Position numbers and translations under genes: made by a program
The notes under the pieces: generated by a model
Database searches by the model: none
Told to the model about the DNA's origin: nothing
The model's input: the letters and a program-made list of their open reading frames with translations, nothing else
From: Xanthostigma xanthostigma
Lineage: Eukaryota; Arthropoda; Insecta; Raphidioptera; Raphidiidae
Direction of reading: 5' to 3'
DNA length: 64,000 nucleotides
Assembly (NCBI GenBank): GCA_963575645.1
Contig: OY754470.1
Location: 45,167,201-45,231,200, forward strand
In this document: positions 22,822-35,348 of the stretch, piece after piece
How positions within the stretch are numbered: the stretch's first letter is position 1
How the letters are laid out: every line of letters starts with the position of its first letter

Positions 22822-24105
22822 ACTACTAAACCCAGCATAAAAAAGGGGATGCATAAAAATTCTTCTAGGATGTGACACACTTTAGGGTTAGCTAGAACCA
22901 CCCCTATTTATTCTAACTTTTAATCTTAATTAAGCCTGAGCCGATAGTCATAGGCAAATATTTGCTTCCAATGTTTGTCTCCTCCTACTCCAGTAGCATG
23001 CGCTGGTTGCACACACCTATCCAGTCTGATCCAATGTTCTTTGGCGAATATTTGCTTAACCAAGGATCCCCCCTGCAGTAGGTATTTAGACCATAATTAT
23101 TAAAACCTTTCAATAATCATTCCATCTAATCCTCAACCATGTAGATTGTAGATTTAGATTACAATATTAATTACAAACAAAATATATACCTACGGAATAG
23201 TTTTAAAATGCAAATATCCTCTTGTTTTGTCCATTTCAATACAAAATGGCTAGTAATATTAGTATATAAATTCGAAATACGTATTTAAAAATATGTTTAT
23301 TGAAATAAAATTCCTTTGTGTTATAATGCTTGTTAGTTCACTTATTTCACGGATTTTTTTAAAACATCATCGGCAAATGTGTGGCCATACACATTAGATA
23401 ATTTCCAAACAAGACTCGTGGTCGGTATTAGTCGTTCTCTTTGACCAGTCCTCTAATATCCTCCAGCCTCGAACAATTGACGATCATTGTCAAATGACCA
23501 GATAAACGTTTTGGATCGATTTTTGTCATTACTCTAACTAGATCAGTGCAAAGAATTTGTCATATAGTTTTTGCAAGCACCCTTTTGAACTCTATTTTTG
23601 AATTTCCGCCAATTTTCTTACATAAAGTAATAATTACAACATTTCACTTTGTGTAATATAACATAAAAAACAATAAGTTCTTCTCGAGAAATAAATATGA
23701 GGAGGTTATATCTTTCACACAACGCAGAGAAAGCTTTTTATGGTATGACGTCGTTCATAATAAAAGTTGCAGTTATTTTTACTAGCTAAACTCTTAAAGC
23801 TTTTATCTCTTTATCCTATTTAATAGATCTTCTTTAACTTCCAAGACTATTCCATCTAAACCCAATTTATATCCAATATAAGCAGATTTCCACTTTTTGA
23901 AGATGTAATGCTAAATTATTTTTTATTGTAAGTACATTTTAAAACTGAACTTCGTCTTTTTTGATTAAGTGTTTCTATTTTATTAAATAAAGTAATTTTT
24001 ATTATTTGATACCAAACGGAAATTTATTTATTTTTCTTAAAATATTTTAATAATGAATTTAACTATGATACCGGGTGTCCACACGAAAATGTTCCGCGGA
24101 CTTCA
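22822..24105. other. Unassigned, about 1.3 kb
   Basis: No gene or repeat recognised. A motif gcaaatatttgcttcc recurs loosely at 22952 and 23043. Confidence 0.4.
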
Positions 24106-24109
24106 TTGA

Positions 24110-24250
24110 TTTTGCCTTTTTGGTTAAAAATTCCAGTCAATAGAGCGACAGAAGCATTCCTACTTCAAATAAATAAAATAAAATTTCTGTTAACGCGTGA
24201 GGTGACGTGGGTAATGGCTAGTAATAAATATTATGTTTTCGTTTACATGG
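24110..24250 (+). repeat. Dispersed repeat family A, partial copy 3
   Basis: attccagtcaatagagcgac, cattcctacttcaaat and gcgtgaggtgacgtgggtaa match copy 1. Confidence 0.6.
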
Positions 24251-25690
24251 CTACGTAATTTTGTTTCGCATGTATAAAAGAAGTACCAAGTTAGAGTGAG
24301 TGGTCTGAAATAATATTCAGTAATTAAATAACAGAAAAAAAAATATTGAAGCAATAACTTATGCATTGATTTACCTACACTTCCCAAAAAAACAAATGAA
24401 CTCAGCGGCACGTGTCTTTTTAAAAAAAAACAGTAGTATAAAATATTTTTTCATTGCATACTATTACCATCAAACTCCCGCATAAAATGGACATCAATAC
24501 TTACAGCTGTGCACAAACAAGCAAAGGTTTGGGAGTGAATCTTCTTATTTCTTTAGTGACAAGGCAACATGGAATATGGTTATTAAAAAATAAACAACAA
24601 AATACTGTAACACTTCTTAATGGGCGTTTCGTTGATCATGTTAGTATAATCAGGAAATTATTAAAATTTAAATTATCTCCTGCTTAAACATGTCCTAAAG
24701 ATGATGCTAACACGAAATGCGCCTTGTGAAAAAATGTTTTGAGGTTATGTTGTTATTGATATATGTATATTCGGTGTTCGCACCAAAGGTCCTTCAAGAG
24801 ATATCTTGTACCTTAAATTTTTTGTATAAGATTTATTCTTACAGTAAGGGGCTGCTCATTTATTAAGTAAGACAATTTTAACAACTTTCTGACGCCCCCT
24901 TCTCCCTACGTAAGAAAAATTAAGACTTGGATGAATACTCTCCTCCTTTCAATCTTACGTTAGCGTAATCAAACACCAAATATAAACATTTCATTATATA
25001 CTATGTGGGTAAGCGAAATATCGAATCAAGTGTTGACAGCAGTCTTGATTTCACGTAAAGCTGGTAAAAGTCTACATTCTGATCAGTATAACTTACGTAT
25101 TTTTGCAGCATGTATTTATAGTTTTTAAATTTTATGTATATTGTGTACTCCGCTTTATTGTAATTGATCAATATTTTGTAACATCATTAATAATTTATTA
25201 CATAATAATTCAAGTAAAGGACGCCGGTTAAATTCTTAAATTAAAAATTAAAAAAGAATATTATTTTTATAAAATTCACTTTTTACTGGTCCGGCGTCAA
25301 ATAAAGTTCTATTCTAAATTCGTAATCATTCTTTTTTGTATAATATAAATTGATTTGTAAATAGCATGTTTTAATTAAAATTCTCAAAATTTAATTTATT
25401 GTTTTCTTTATTTAATTTAAAGTGGCTAATAACGCCACATTTTCATGATGTATTTATTTTTTCTTTCACTCTTTAAAAAATCAGACATTTTTTATGCTTT
25501 TTTAAAAAACATACCAGTGACTACCGTAAAAAATAAACATTTTAGAACTGTTGTCCATTTCAACGGACATAGGATTTTCCAAAATTCTGTAAATGTTAAA
25601 TTTAGTTTTTCACTGAATATACCTTAATTACACCCCAAAGACGCCCAACGCCCGAAAAAAATATTTTTTGTTTCAAAAGAATAAGACTCG
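24251..25690. other. Unassigned, about 1.4 kb
   Basis: A plus frame of 77 codons (24454-24687) has no recognised domain. An inverted pair gacgccgg (about 25221) and ccggcgtc (about 25290) may mark a very small foldback. Confidence 0.35.
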
Positions 25691-26185
25691 GGTCCGAAGG
25701 GGTTAACAAAGTCGGACCATTGGACCCTTTGTGTCGGTAGTATTGATAGAAATCACTAAAAATGTGCCATAAGCCATTTTACTCCATGTCTGCAAATGTC
25801 TTGCAGCCATTATAATGGAATCCATCATCATTGTGAAGGATTGCTGGATAGCCCCGTCCTGCGCTCCACTATTCCAAGACGTGATGACGCAATCAAGTCG
25901 GGCCGCCCGACTCTGCGCGGACATAGACGGACGCATCAAGAATCAAGACAGCTTGTTTGATATACAAAAAGGATTTGAGTGAGGAGAGATAGATGCACTA
26001 AAGACAAGAAGAGCTCATGAACATTTACATGTGTGGAAAGTATAATAGACAAGGATAGTGCTACAGCAGTACCAAAACTTTTTTGTATAAGTACCTACTG
26101 TGTGTAATTTTTGTATACTGTGTTTCTTGTAAGATGATGGACTCACAGATGATCAACGTCCTGACAGACCTTGAAAATGACACCC
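25691..26185. other. GC-richer segment with an unrecognised 78-codon frame
   Basis: 25703-25939 (minus) encodes MMRPSMSAQSRAARLDCVIT and continues to KGPMVRLC. Base composition is more GC-rich than the surroundings, as in a coding or transposon-derived relic, but I recognise no family, so no gene is called. Confidence 0.3.
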
Positions 26186-26187
26186 AG

Positions 26188-26492
26188 GTTGCTTTTTAGA
26201 CTATCTACTTCTTTTCACCGTCTGAAGGGATTGTTTTTAAAAAAGCATGAAACACGTGCTTATTTATTTGTTGACAGGGATCATCTGGCTCATTTTCGAA
26301 TTGATATGATTTCGCCATGCAAATTTTGAACCTCCGTTACACTCTTTTAGGGGTTGAGTTTCCAAAAATCCGTTCTTAGCGGATGCTCCCGTCATAATAA
26401 CTATCTGTGTGCCAAATTTCAGCCCAATCCATCCAGTGTTTTGACATGTGCGTTGGTAGATCAGTCAGTCACGATTTCCTTTTATATATTTA
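26188..26492 (-). repeat. Dispersed repeat family B, inverted copy
   Basis: Reverse complement of 28840-29160: aacacgtgcttatttatttg, tcatgcaaattttgaa-like words, ttaggggttgag and gtgtgccaaatttcagccca. Confidence 0.75.
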
Positions 26493-27100
26493 GATAGATA
26501 TGCGAAATATGTGTCAACAATTTGTATCTCTCGGTTAAACATGACGTCAGAAATGAAAATACAGATTTGTCCAAATAAGTAACAAAAAATATCTGTGATC
26601 AAAGACAACTTGTATAAATGATGAAGATGATGCAGTAATATATGTTGAAGGGGTAAGCTTAAAGGGAAACTTTATATGAAAGGTTAAAAGTTCACAATAT
26701 AGCTTCGCTATGAAGGTGGTAAAGGAGATAGGACAGCTTTTGTGTTGTACACATACATAATATGCGATATACAGTGTGTATCATAAGCTCGAGAACATAG
26801 AAAATTAAGGAAGACACACACAAAAAGACAATCGCAATAAAGATAAATTCATTATAATGGTTTTTAATTTTCACTACAGAGTATTTATTTTTCTCTCAAT
26901 CTTGTGGTATAAAAATTATATCTTAAGTCCTGCTCCCTGTGTTATATCCCTGCTATGCGAACAGAATGGGGCGTGTCAAAGGAAATTCCCCGTCAATACA
27001 CTACCCGACTGCCAATCGTGATCCGGTTCCTCGTTAGAAACTCCCTTGATTTCATCCACTTCTGACGATGTTGTTTTTAGATACTGCCAAACGAAATTAC
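26493..27100. other. Unassigned
   Basis: Nothing recognised. Confidence 0.4.
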
Positions 27101-27104
27101 GTTT

Positions 27105-27500
27105 ATCGAAACCATATATTTAATAATTTACTATATTGTCTATCTACTCAATGTGCGGTGAGCGAAAGCAACAAAGCGTATCAAAAATATATCTGCGTCT
27201 CTTTCTTCGATGTAATTCCCAGATTTCTCCGATGATAGGATTGGTTGATGTACTTGCTTTCAATCTAAATAAAGTATCTCTGTTTAAAAAACTTTGTCTT
27301 TTTCTTTTACGTTAACATGGGCGTACCCAGCTTTTGGCCCAGGAGGGAGCAAATTAGACATTTCTTAAGCCGGGTTCCCCGTGCTTGTTTTACCCTCCTG
27401 GATACGCCAGTGCTTACGGTGTAAAAAAGACAGAAGTATATGTTTGCACCCTAATGGTTCGATTGCGATTTTATTCCTATGCTCAATATAGAATAAAAGT
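27105..27500 (+). repeat. Dispersed repeat family C, copy 1
   Basis: Matches 46925-47290 in reverse complement (gtgcggtgagcgaaagcaac, tgggcgtacccagcttttgg, ccctaatggttcgattgcg). Within it, gggcgtacccagc...gcccaggaggg faces ccctcctggatacgcc, an internal foldback. Confidence 0.75.
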
Positions 27501-27804
27501 ATTTGATCGCAAATAAAAAGATTCACTTCAAAAATGTGGAAAGAACAGAAAATGTTACAATCACTCTGTATATTTTGCGAGTGTTTTGCAGAAAGCTGAA
27601 TATTATGTACAGATCCGTTAAAGACGGCAGTCGAAAGATAGCAAGCTATACTGGTTTGCAACGTTCAGCAATATTTAGAGTATAAGAGTGGTTTAGACGA
27701 CACAGACAACACTGCAAACCACTTGACAATCTTTATGAGATGAATTTTGACCTTAAAAACGTTTGCAATAATGTCGAAATGCCATATTTTGCAACAAAAA
27801 AAAA

Positions 27805-27940
27805 TCTATTAGTTTTTAGGCTATGCACCCATGGACACTTTTTCTTAGTGACCTTTAAACTATAAAATAAAACTATTTTCGATCAATTTAACCGAGAACC
27901 AAATTCCATAAGGCTTGTGCGGGGTCCTTTGTTAGAAAAA
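27805..27940 (+). repeat. Single arm of the 55.2-55.8-kb foldback family
   Basis: ttaggctatgcacccatgga, cactttttcttagtgacct and aatttaaccgagaaccaaat match both arms at 55244-55819. Confidence 0.8.
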
Positions 27941-28838
27941 GACAGAGCATTACCAGCACTGTAACTTCTTACACTGTCCATACAGAAGAGCACCATATTA
28001 TATTTGCGAAAAAGATTATAGGAATTAAAAAATAAATAACCAGAAGCATAACTCGATGCCTTTTATGTGGCTACCGGCCGCGGCGGTTTCCTGACCCTGG
28101 TTTCAAGTAAAAGACGAAATTTTATTGCTTTATTGCTTTTCCATAGGCGTAGCTAATCAATTTATATATTTACGGTTTTGTTTAAAACAATTTTAATTAT
28201 AGTATTATTTGTTTTATTTTGATCAATGTAAGTTAATGGATCGGGTCACTAATTTTAAACTTCAATTTAAAGATTCTTAATCTAACAAAAGATGGAGCCC
28301 ATTTGGACTAATAAGCCCTAGGCTCCGAAAAACTTAAATCCTATTCTGGTCGTAAATTCTGTCTGGAATGATTATAGGTCTTCAATGGGTTGACCTATAT
28401 TTAGGCGGTTTTCTTTTTGATGAATCAATCAGACAGTATCGGATTAAAAAAAAAATACTGTAATGTAAATTGGTTGAGTAGTTTTTGAGTTGACTTGGAA
28501 CAAGCCGCCATTACTTTTGTTAATTTAATAAATCAACGTTTTAAACGTCTGAACGAAATTACTACCAATTAGATTAAAATGCATAACACCGACTCTCTCG
28601 TTTGTATTACAAAGAATTTAATTGCATATTTTATAAATTGTGCCACTGGCATGATGCCCAGTTCATTGGGTCGAAATCTCGTTAAAAACTTACAATTACA
28701 GACAAGTTCAGCATAAATTAACGAACAAAAACCAGAGTATAATCATAGAGCCGGGAGTATTTGAATAAATAAAATTCCCGACTAGTTTTTCAGACTTCAC
28801 TTTATTAAAAATTAGTCGAAAATATTTATTTGAATAAT
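27941..28838. other. Unassigned
   Basis: No gene recognised. Confidence 0.4.
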
Positions 28839-28839
28839 A

Positions 28840-29162
28840 AGTGACTGACTGATTGATCTATCAACGCAAAACCATTTCAGGACGGATTGGGCTGAAATTT
28901 GGCACACAGATAGTTATTATGATGAAGGCATACGCTGAGAACGGATTTTTGAAAATTCAAGGCCTAAAAGGGTGTAACGGGAATTCAAAATTTGCATGGA
29001 GAAATCATATGAGATAGATGTATCAATTCGAAAATACGCAGGATTTCTCCTGTCAACAAATAAACAAACACGTGTTCCATGATTTTTCATAAACAACCCC
29101 TTCAGAGAGTGAAAAGAGGTAAATAGTCTAAAAATCAACATGGCTGTCATTTTCAAGGTTTG
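28840..29162 (+). repeat. Dispersed repeat family B, fullest copy
   Basis: gtgactgactgattgatc, ggacggattgggctgaaatt, tggcacacagatagttatta and a block ending gtttgtcaggacgtt. It resembles a repeat I know from many lepidopteran introns; its class is uncertain to me. The 79-codon minus frame is a shadow. Confidence 0.7.
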
Positions 29163-29702
29163 TCAGGACGTTGATAACTTGAATGTCATCAATTTTGAAA
29201 TTTATTAGCAGAAGCCTACGTCGAGAAAGTAGTAACTATGCCAAATAATGAGAATGTGTTACGTCTCAATCGAGTGCAAAACCACGGGTAACGACTAGTT
29301 TATTATAATGTTTCGAATTTTGTTAAAGTACAGGCATTCAGTTACTGCATTCAATTCACAGTCACGATTTCACTTGTTTGTCGACCAATGACATTCAGGT
29401 TGCGTAATTTCGTTTTTATTCAAAGTCACACAATTGTGTTAAAAGATTAGTAGTAATTCCGAATTTGATTGCATAGTGTATAAAATGTTTTGGGTTATAG
29501 TGTTTGATATTATTTAGTAGTTTAATTAAATTTTAGTAATAAAAATGTCAGTTTTAAAATCACATATTCGTCAGTGAAAAAGTTCACGTATTACAATAAT
29601 TTTTTGTGTTTCTTATTTTTACTCGCTAATCATTTGTATCAGTGAAGGATTTCTTTTAAATATCGAGTTTTGAAGAAACCTATAAGATACAAAATTGTTC
29701 TT
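29163..29702. other. Unassigned
   Basis: Nothing recognised. Confidence 0.4.
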
Positions 29703-29932
29703 TTATAGCATATTATAGCGCCCCGGTTCGGCTTCGCCCGAATTTGTAGATTACCACCGTTTTTCGTCGACGTTGCATAATTGGTCTCCACGAAAAACGC
29801 TTTTATTTGACGCGATAATATATAGGCTATGTCCATCCTGAAGGTTCATTTTAAATTTTGGTAAAAAACCATTTTTAAATCGCAGTTTCGGCAACCAAAA
29901 CAAACTTTATAATATTAGTATAGATGGACAAT
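29703..29932 (+). repeat. Dispersed repeat ending 'ataatattagtatagatgg'
   Basis: Starts atagcgccccggttcggctt and ends actttataatattagtatag, the layout of a widespread arthropod repeat also seen, in another subtype, at 41434-41900. Confidence 0.5.
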
Positions 29933-29934
29933 AT

Positions 29935-30382
29935 TATACAGCGTGTCCACGAAAGTTCTTTACAAATGGAATTTTTTTTATTAACTATTGGAGCAAAATT
30001 TTTTCGTCTAAAACCTCTAAAACACCAAAGAAAATTTTAGAAGGAGAACTTTTCTTTGAATGAAGAAAGATGGAGGACATGTTGAATTATGATTTATAAT
30101 TCTGAATAAATAATTACTTAAACGTTAGTTATGTTATTATTTTGAATTAAATTTGATTATGTAACTAATTTTGCGAAAATCTTGAATATCACAGATAATT
30201 TTTATTTTTAGTAAAATAAAACTTTTTGATTTTCCTCGTATAATTTTAGGCCGAAAAAAATTTTCTTTGGTGTCTTAGAGTTTTTGAACGAAGCAGAATT
30301 TTTCCACAGAAAAAAATTTTTTCTCCAATAATTAATAAAAAAAAATTCCATTTGTAAAGAACTTCCGTGGACACGCTGTATA
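29935..30382. mobile_element. TIR element 'cagcgtgtccacg'
   Basis: Element 29939-30378 (440 bp) starts cagcgtgtccacgaaagttc and ends, reversed, cagcgtgtccacggaagttc; the inverted match continues through ttacaaatggaattttttt and more weakly inward. TATA stands outside both ends, so a TA or TATA duplication is likely. No transposase. Confidence 0.8.
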
Positions 30383-31000
30383 AATTAAATAAATTATTAA
30401 ACGAATTACGGACAATTTTACAAATAATTAATAATATGTTTTCCAGTAATAAAAAAACTAATATTTTCAGTGTGTTGTTTGTGACTCTTTTTTGCGTTTT
30501 AAACAATATCGACAATTACAACCTCTAATAATATTAAATTTAACAATCGAAGTTGTTTTGTGTATAGTGATTGGTGAGATTTAAGAAATAAAACGGATAA
30601 TTAATAAAATTCCGCTACTGCAAACATTCCTAATTTTTGGAGGAGTAGAGATGTAAGTAACGGAGTTCATTTTAAATTTTAATTCTTATTTTATTGCAAA
30701 ATATTTTACGTTCTTGAATATTTCAAGACTACACAAACATAAATAAAAAAATTCTTTGGTGTTCGTAACGCTGTTAAAAACAAACGTGCTTTTAATAGAT
30801 TTAAAATTTTATTGACGAATTGTTATTAAAATTTTTGTGTTAGGATTGGGATTTTGTTAGACAGAACGAAAATTTACCTATATTCAATAATGTAAAATAT
30901 TTATACTTCAAAAGCAATTAGTGTCATTTTCAATCTTGATTTTCGTGCCAGTTCTAAACAAACTTTTAGTTTCTCTTCAAAAATTGTTTGAGAACCGATT
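30383..31000. other. Unassigned
   Basis: Nothing recognised. Confidence 0.4.
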
Positions 31001-31002
31001 AA

Positions 31003-31058
31003 ATTTAATTAAAAAAAAATAATATTATCAATGTAACATTCCAGGAAAAAATATTTGT
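31003..31058 (+). repeat. Direct repeat, left member (partner 31877-31930)
   Basis: aatgtaacattccaggaaaa and flanking words recur at 31877-31930, on the far side of the TIR element. Confidence 0.65.
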
Positions 31059-31235
31059 AACCTCGTGAACACTAAACAGAAAGAGGCGTGTCGATTTAAT
31101 TTCTCCTCTAACGCCCGTTAGTCTATTGGTTCCCCGCTAGCAGCTCATTTCCCCCACTCCTGACATTGTCGTTTTTCGTTTTCGTGAGTCTCATCACGAC
31201 TAAAGAAGTTTCACTTAAAAAATTGTTTGAATAAA

Positions 31236-31872
31236 GGCCGCTACACACGAGGCTGGATTTTCCGCTAGATTAGACTACTACTTTTCTAGCGCTGTTTTTC
31301 TTAATTGCTTTTACGTGCTCGCTTCACACGAGACGTCTTTACAAGCTCGTTTCGCAGGTAGATCTGATGCGCGCGCAGTGACAGTTCAAATATAAACACA
31401 GAGCAAAACGCCGTCTATTGCATAATATATTTAATACGCTCTATATTACTAGCAACGATCGGGAAAAAGACTTAAACTCTCTCTCTATTCCACTAACTAA
31501 TTGCCCCACTACAGACGCGACACTTGCGCACAACGGGTAAGAAAAAAGAAATAGAAAACAGTCATTTTTGTCTCACTTCATGAGCCACGCTTCCACTTAC
31601 GGCCACTAGCAATATAGAAGTTATTAAATATATGATCTATTGTCTGACGTTGAGCAGAATGACGCCATGTTGGTTTGTGGACGTTTGTTAGTGTCGCCCA
31701 CTGTTTTCTGATTGGTTCTCGCTCAGAGCAAGCAGCGGACCTAGCAAGAAAAATAGCCCCTGTTCTAAATTTAAAATCTATCTTGTGAGCTAGCAGGTGA
31801 GCCTGCAGTGACGTTATTTCCAGCCTTGTAGCAGAAGTCCAAACAATGTTTCCAGCTTCGTGTGCAATGGCC
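31236..31872 (-). mobile_element. gcacacg-TIR element, inverted copy with insertion
   Basis: Reverse complement of 63024-63467: starts ggccgctacacacgaggctg, has gctcgcttcacacgagacgt and ctgattggttctcgctc, ends gcttcgtgtgcaatggcc. Roughly 31395-31640 is a foreign piece shared with 39338-39611. Confidence 0.75.
31395..31640 (+). repeat. Dispersed repeat (actagcaatatagaag), copy 1
   Basis: ctctatattactagcaacga, gacgcgacacttgcgcacaa and tagcaatatagaagttatta match 39338-39611. Confidence 0.7.
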
Positions 31873-31876
31873 TTAA

Positions 31877-31930
31877 CTCCATTAAAAATTAATATTGTCG
31901 ATGTAACATTCCAGGAAAAAACATTTTTCA
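31877..31930 (+). repeat. Direct repeat, right member
   Basis: Partner of 31003-31058; gatgtaacattccaggaaaa. Confidence 0.65.
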
Positions 31931-33004
31931 ATCAGTTTTCTTCGTTCGATTCGTCGTTTTTTTTTATTGCTGAAAAGTGTTTATGTTCGCAAATTTTATG
32001 GATGTTTTATTATTGCTTTGCGTGTGTAAAAAAAAGAATCCATTTGTGAATGACCCCCATCCCATCGCACATCCATGCATCATCCTCTGTAAGTTGTCAA
32101 TGTTGCGTAATCTATAGGGAGAGTTCAAATCCTCTCAATAAATTTTCTTTTTGTATGTTGGTTTTATCCTATATAAAGGTATTTACACCGATACTGACGT
32201 TCAAAAATGAAATGTATTGAACACGCATCACGTTCATAATTATTATTAATGACGTCGACTGAACTACGCGCGTTAAATTTATTGCACGCGCGTGAATTCT
32301 TAACCCCTACTTTTTAGTAAGCCGTTTTCACACGACAGCGATACTACATGATGCAAGCCATTAATAATTTTTTCTTCATACCTCGATCAAAACTGCATAC
32401 TTTCGGCATCAATTGTAAGGCGCAGGATGTATTTATGCATAAGGTATAAAAAGGCTGTATACCGGGTGTTAAGTAGCTTGTGATAAAGAAATTTAACATA
32501 CAATTAAGGGAGGGATTAGGGTCTATCGGGTGAAATAAAAACACTTTTTTACGAATTTTTTTTAGAGTTATCGTTCAAGTAGATACATTTTAATGTTTCG
32601 CATCATTCAAACAACATTTTGATATTTTTTTGTAGAAAAATATTGAGAAATAAGCCAGTGACAAAGCATTTTCGAAGATGCCTTTTAGAAAAGGTGATTT
32701 GCGGTGTACTCTCTCAGCGTAGAATTATTTGAAATTAAAGAAACAAAACAATTTAGTTAAAACAGATGTTTTTCTCGACCCCAACGTTTATTTTTTATTT
32801 TTTTTTTCGATTTTTAAACTTTAGGTGGTTGTTTCAAGTCAAAATTGCGATTTTTTACCAAAAAATCCAATATTTTATAACTGTAGAACCCCCTTAATGT
32901 AACAAAAAAATAAAAATAAAAACGTTGAGGTCTGGTATTTTATATGTAGAAAGTGTGTACAAAATTTAAAAAGAATCGGTGCAGTAGTTTTGAAAAACAG
33001 TGTA
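31931..33004. other. Unassigned; small family-E scrap
   Basis: 32360-32415 carries ttttcttcatacctcgatc and tttcggcatcaattgtaa, a scrap of the repeat at 33005. Otherwise nothing recognised. Confidence 0.45.
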
Positions 33005-33490
33005 GGTGTTTAATTTTCCTTTTCTTCATACCTCGATCGAAAGTACCTACATACTTTTGGCATCAATTGTAACGCAGAAAGTCTAACATTTACGCATTGG
33101 TGGGATTACGCGCACTGATGCAGAAAGTACGTACGTTCGGGCGGCAGTAAAAAAAAAACAACCAATCAACTGTTGTTTAGATGTCGTTCCATAGTAACCC
33201 TATTACATTTTAGCTAATAGTCGCGAACAGCTGTCATTCGTGATTTTACGTATAACCTCAAAGCTTCTTACTTGGAATTTATCTGTGTTTTTATGTAATT
33301 AATATAAGTAATTAATTAATTAATGTATTTAATAAACGTGCTTACGAGTGAGGTATGAAGAAAAATAGTATACACCACACTGGCCGAAAGTTTGATAACT
33401 TGCCCTTCGCGCCATGATGCCTAAGGCAAGTTATCACACTTTCGGCCCTTGTGATGTAATATACCTACTATTTGCACACCTCGCTATAAA
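33005..33490 (+). repeat. Dispersed repeat family E, copy 1
   Basis: Shares cttcatacctcgatcgaaag, gcattggtgggattacg, gtgaggtatgaag and the hairpin ggccgaaagtttgat facing actttcggccc (about 33383-33449) with 38340-38960. Confidence 0.75.
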
Positions 33491-33584
33491 AATAGCTGCT
33501 TTTCATGTTTTTATTGCGGTAGTAAAACCACTAATGTAACACTAGTGTATAAAAATTAAATGCATATTTACCAGTCCAACAATA

Positions 33585-34005
33585 CTTTTCAAAAGCGATC
33601 ATTTGTTGTAAGAGGAACAAAGATAAATAAATAAAGGATTTTTTTTAACCAGCTTTTATTGCCTGTTAATAAAAAGGAACTAAAAAGTTAAAAATAAACT
33701 TATTCCGATTAGAAATAATAATAATAATTTATACTTACTGATCACAGTCTCAAGTTTTGAAAAAAAGCGTGTTACATTTAAAAACAAGAGAGAACAAAAA
33801 GACGGTGTACCACGCTTTTATTTGAAAACTTGAGACTATGGTAAGTACGTGTAAAACGACTTATTTCTAATCGAAATAAGTTTATTTTTAACTTTTTAGT
33901 TTCTTTTTATTAACAGGTAATAAAAGCTTGTTTTGAAAAAAAATGTCGTTTATTTATATATCTTTGTTCCTCTTACAATAAATGATCGCTTTTGAAAGCT
34001 TTTGA
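33585..34005. repeat. Two-layer foldback
   Basis: The outer arms (cttttcaaaagcgatcattt, gtaagaggaacaaaga) face ctttgttcctcttac and aaatgatcgcttttgaaag; the inner arms (aggaactaaaaagttaaaaa, cttattccgattagaaata, cagtctcaagttttga) face their complements around a centre near 33790. The inner part is the family of 10927-11155. Confidence 0.8.
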
Positions 34006-34393
34006 AATCGAAATAAAATTATTTTTAACTTATATTAGTTCTTTTTTCAACATTAGTGAAATGTTTGATCAATAAAAGTAGGGTACTTCCAAAAGTATAA
34101 CTTATAAAAATGCGTATATATTTGAGTAAAATAAAATAACATACACCTCTCGCAGCGACTATATTTCAAGGTATCTACTTTGAAAGAAAAGAACATCCCA
34201 AGAAAAATGTTTTCACAGACAAAGTATTAATAAAGGTTGTTATATATAGTAATACATTTTTCACAAGCTATTTGACTCTTAATTACCAATTAAAAGCTAT
34301 AAAAACCGCGTGCTCTTTAAACAGAATGACTGAAAATAACTCTCTAGACTTTTTTCTTAAAGCGATTACGATTTTTATTTTATTAATTGCTTT
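34006..34393. other. Foldback scrap, then unassigned
   Basis: 34005-34055 repeats part of the foldback arm (cgaaataaaattatttttaa). The rest is unrecognised. Confidence 0.4.
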
Positions 34394-34437
34394 AAGTAGA
34401 TCTTTTTAACTTTCTTCTTAATCCTTTAATAAACTGA
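34394..34437 (+). repeat. 44-bp direct repeat, left of TIR element
   Basis: agtagatctttttaac, tttcttcttaatcctttaat and aaactga are repeated with few changes at 35019-35062, directly on the other side of the element. Confidence 0.8.
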
Positions 34438-35017
34438 TGCCCATATTCAGCGAACACTATTAAAGATAGAACTTACTAATCTCGGAACAAATGTAGGTAT
34501 TCGTTAAAATGAAATTTACTTTCAATTCACCAAGAAAAATATCAGGTAGAAAAGTTAGTTGAAGAATAAATATACACTGCACTATACAGTATACACCTTG
34601 CCCTTTTTGTTAAATATTTTGACGTTCATCAAAAAACGTCAAAAAAAGTTTCACAAAATAATGTTTTATCCTAACCTAATTGCACACAAAACCTCCACTA
34701 ACTGTAATGTTTTACAACTACTTACATAATATACACTTCACAAAAGGTTAATAAACAACACATAAATAAATTCTCAAGAGCAAACTGTAGATATAACACT
34801 TTACGTTTATAGGTTAGGTATTATGTGGCGGCCATTATTATTTTATCAGGCGAATAAATATTTATACCCTCAAAGTAAGATAAAATAGATTTTATACTTG
34901 CATAGTAAACGTATAATTATGTTTGGTGAATTGAATTATCGCTATTTATTCGGTGGAATAGCTACCCGCAAAACAAATCAACCTGATAAATACCTACTTG
35001 TTCGGTGAATATGGCCA
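34438..35017. mobile_element. TIR element 'tggccatattcaccgaac', inverted copy 2
   Basis: Starts tgcccatattcagcgaac and ends gttcggtgaatatggcca; TGA stands on the left and TAA on the right. Its interior is the reverse complement of 12364-12922. 580 bp and non-coding; PIF/Harbinger-like by its 3-bp target. Confidence 0.78.
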
Positions 35018-35062
35018 TAAGTAGATCTTTTTATTTTCTTCTTAATCCTTTAATAAGCTGAA
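35018..35062 (+). repeat. 44-bp direct repeat, right of TIR element
   Basis: Near-copy of 34394-34437 immediately after the element. Confidence 0.8.
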
Positions 35063-35277
35063 TCGTAATAATTAAAAGATAAGTAGCTTAAATTGTAAGG
35101 TTGGTAAATTCTATTATTGAGAACTAAGAAAAAATGTCGGTTTTCGAGCACTCACTCATATTTTCAATATATTATTTTTGAAGCTATATAGTACTTCTGA
35201 ACGCTGGCTGCGGGACTGGCAGTGAACTGCGAAAAAACGATCGAGCTGGAGTCGCGAAACAGAGACGCACATACGCC
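35063..35277. other. Unassigned
   Basis: Nothing recognised. Confidence 0.4.
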
Positions 35278-35348
35278 ATTTTTTTAATAACAAAATGGCC
35301 TTTATTCTGACAAGTAATTGGCCAGGGCTAGTTTTTGTATTAGACTGA
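35278..35348 (-). repeat. Short dispersed repeat (matches 19745-19812)
   Basis: caaaatggcctttattctga and ggccagggctagtttttgta are the reverse complement of 19745-19812. Confidence 0.6.

Noticed and set aside
25703-25939. 78-codon minus frame with SRAARLDCVIT
   Set aside because: GC-richer and possibly coding in origin, but no domain or repeat partner could be recognised, so it is not called as a gene.
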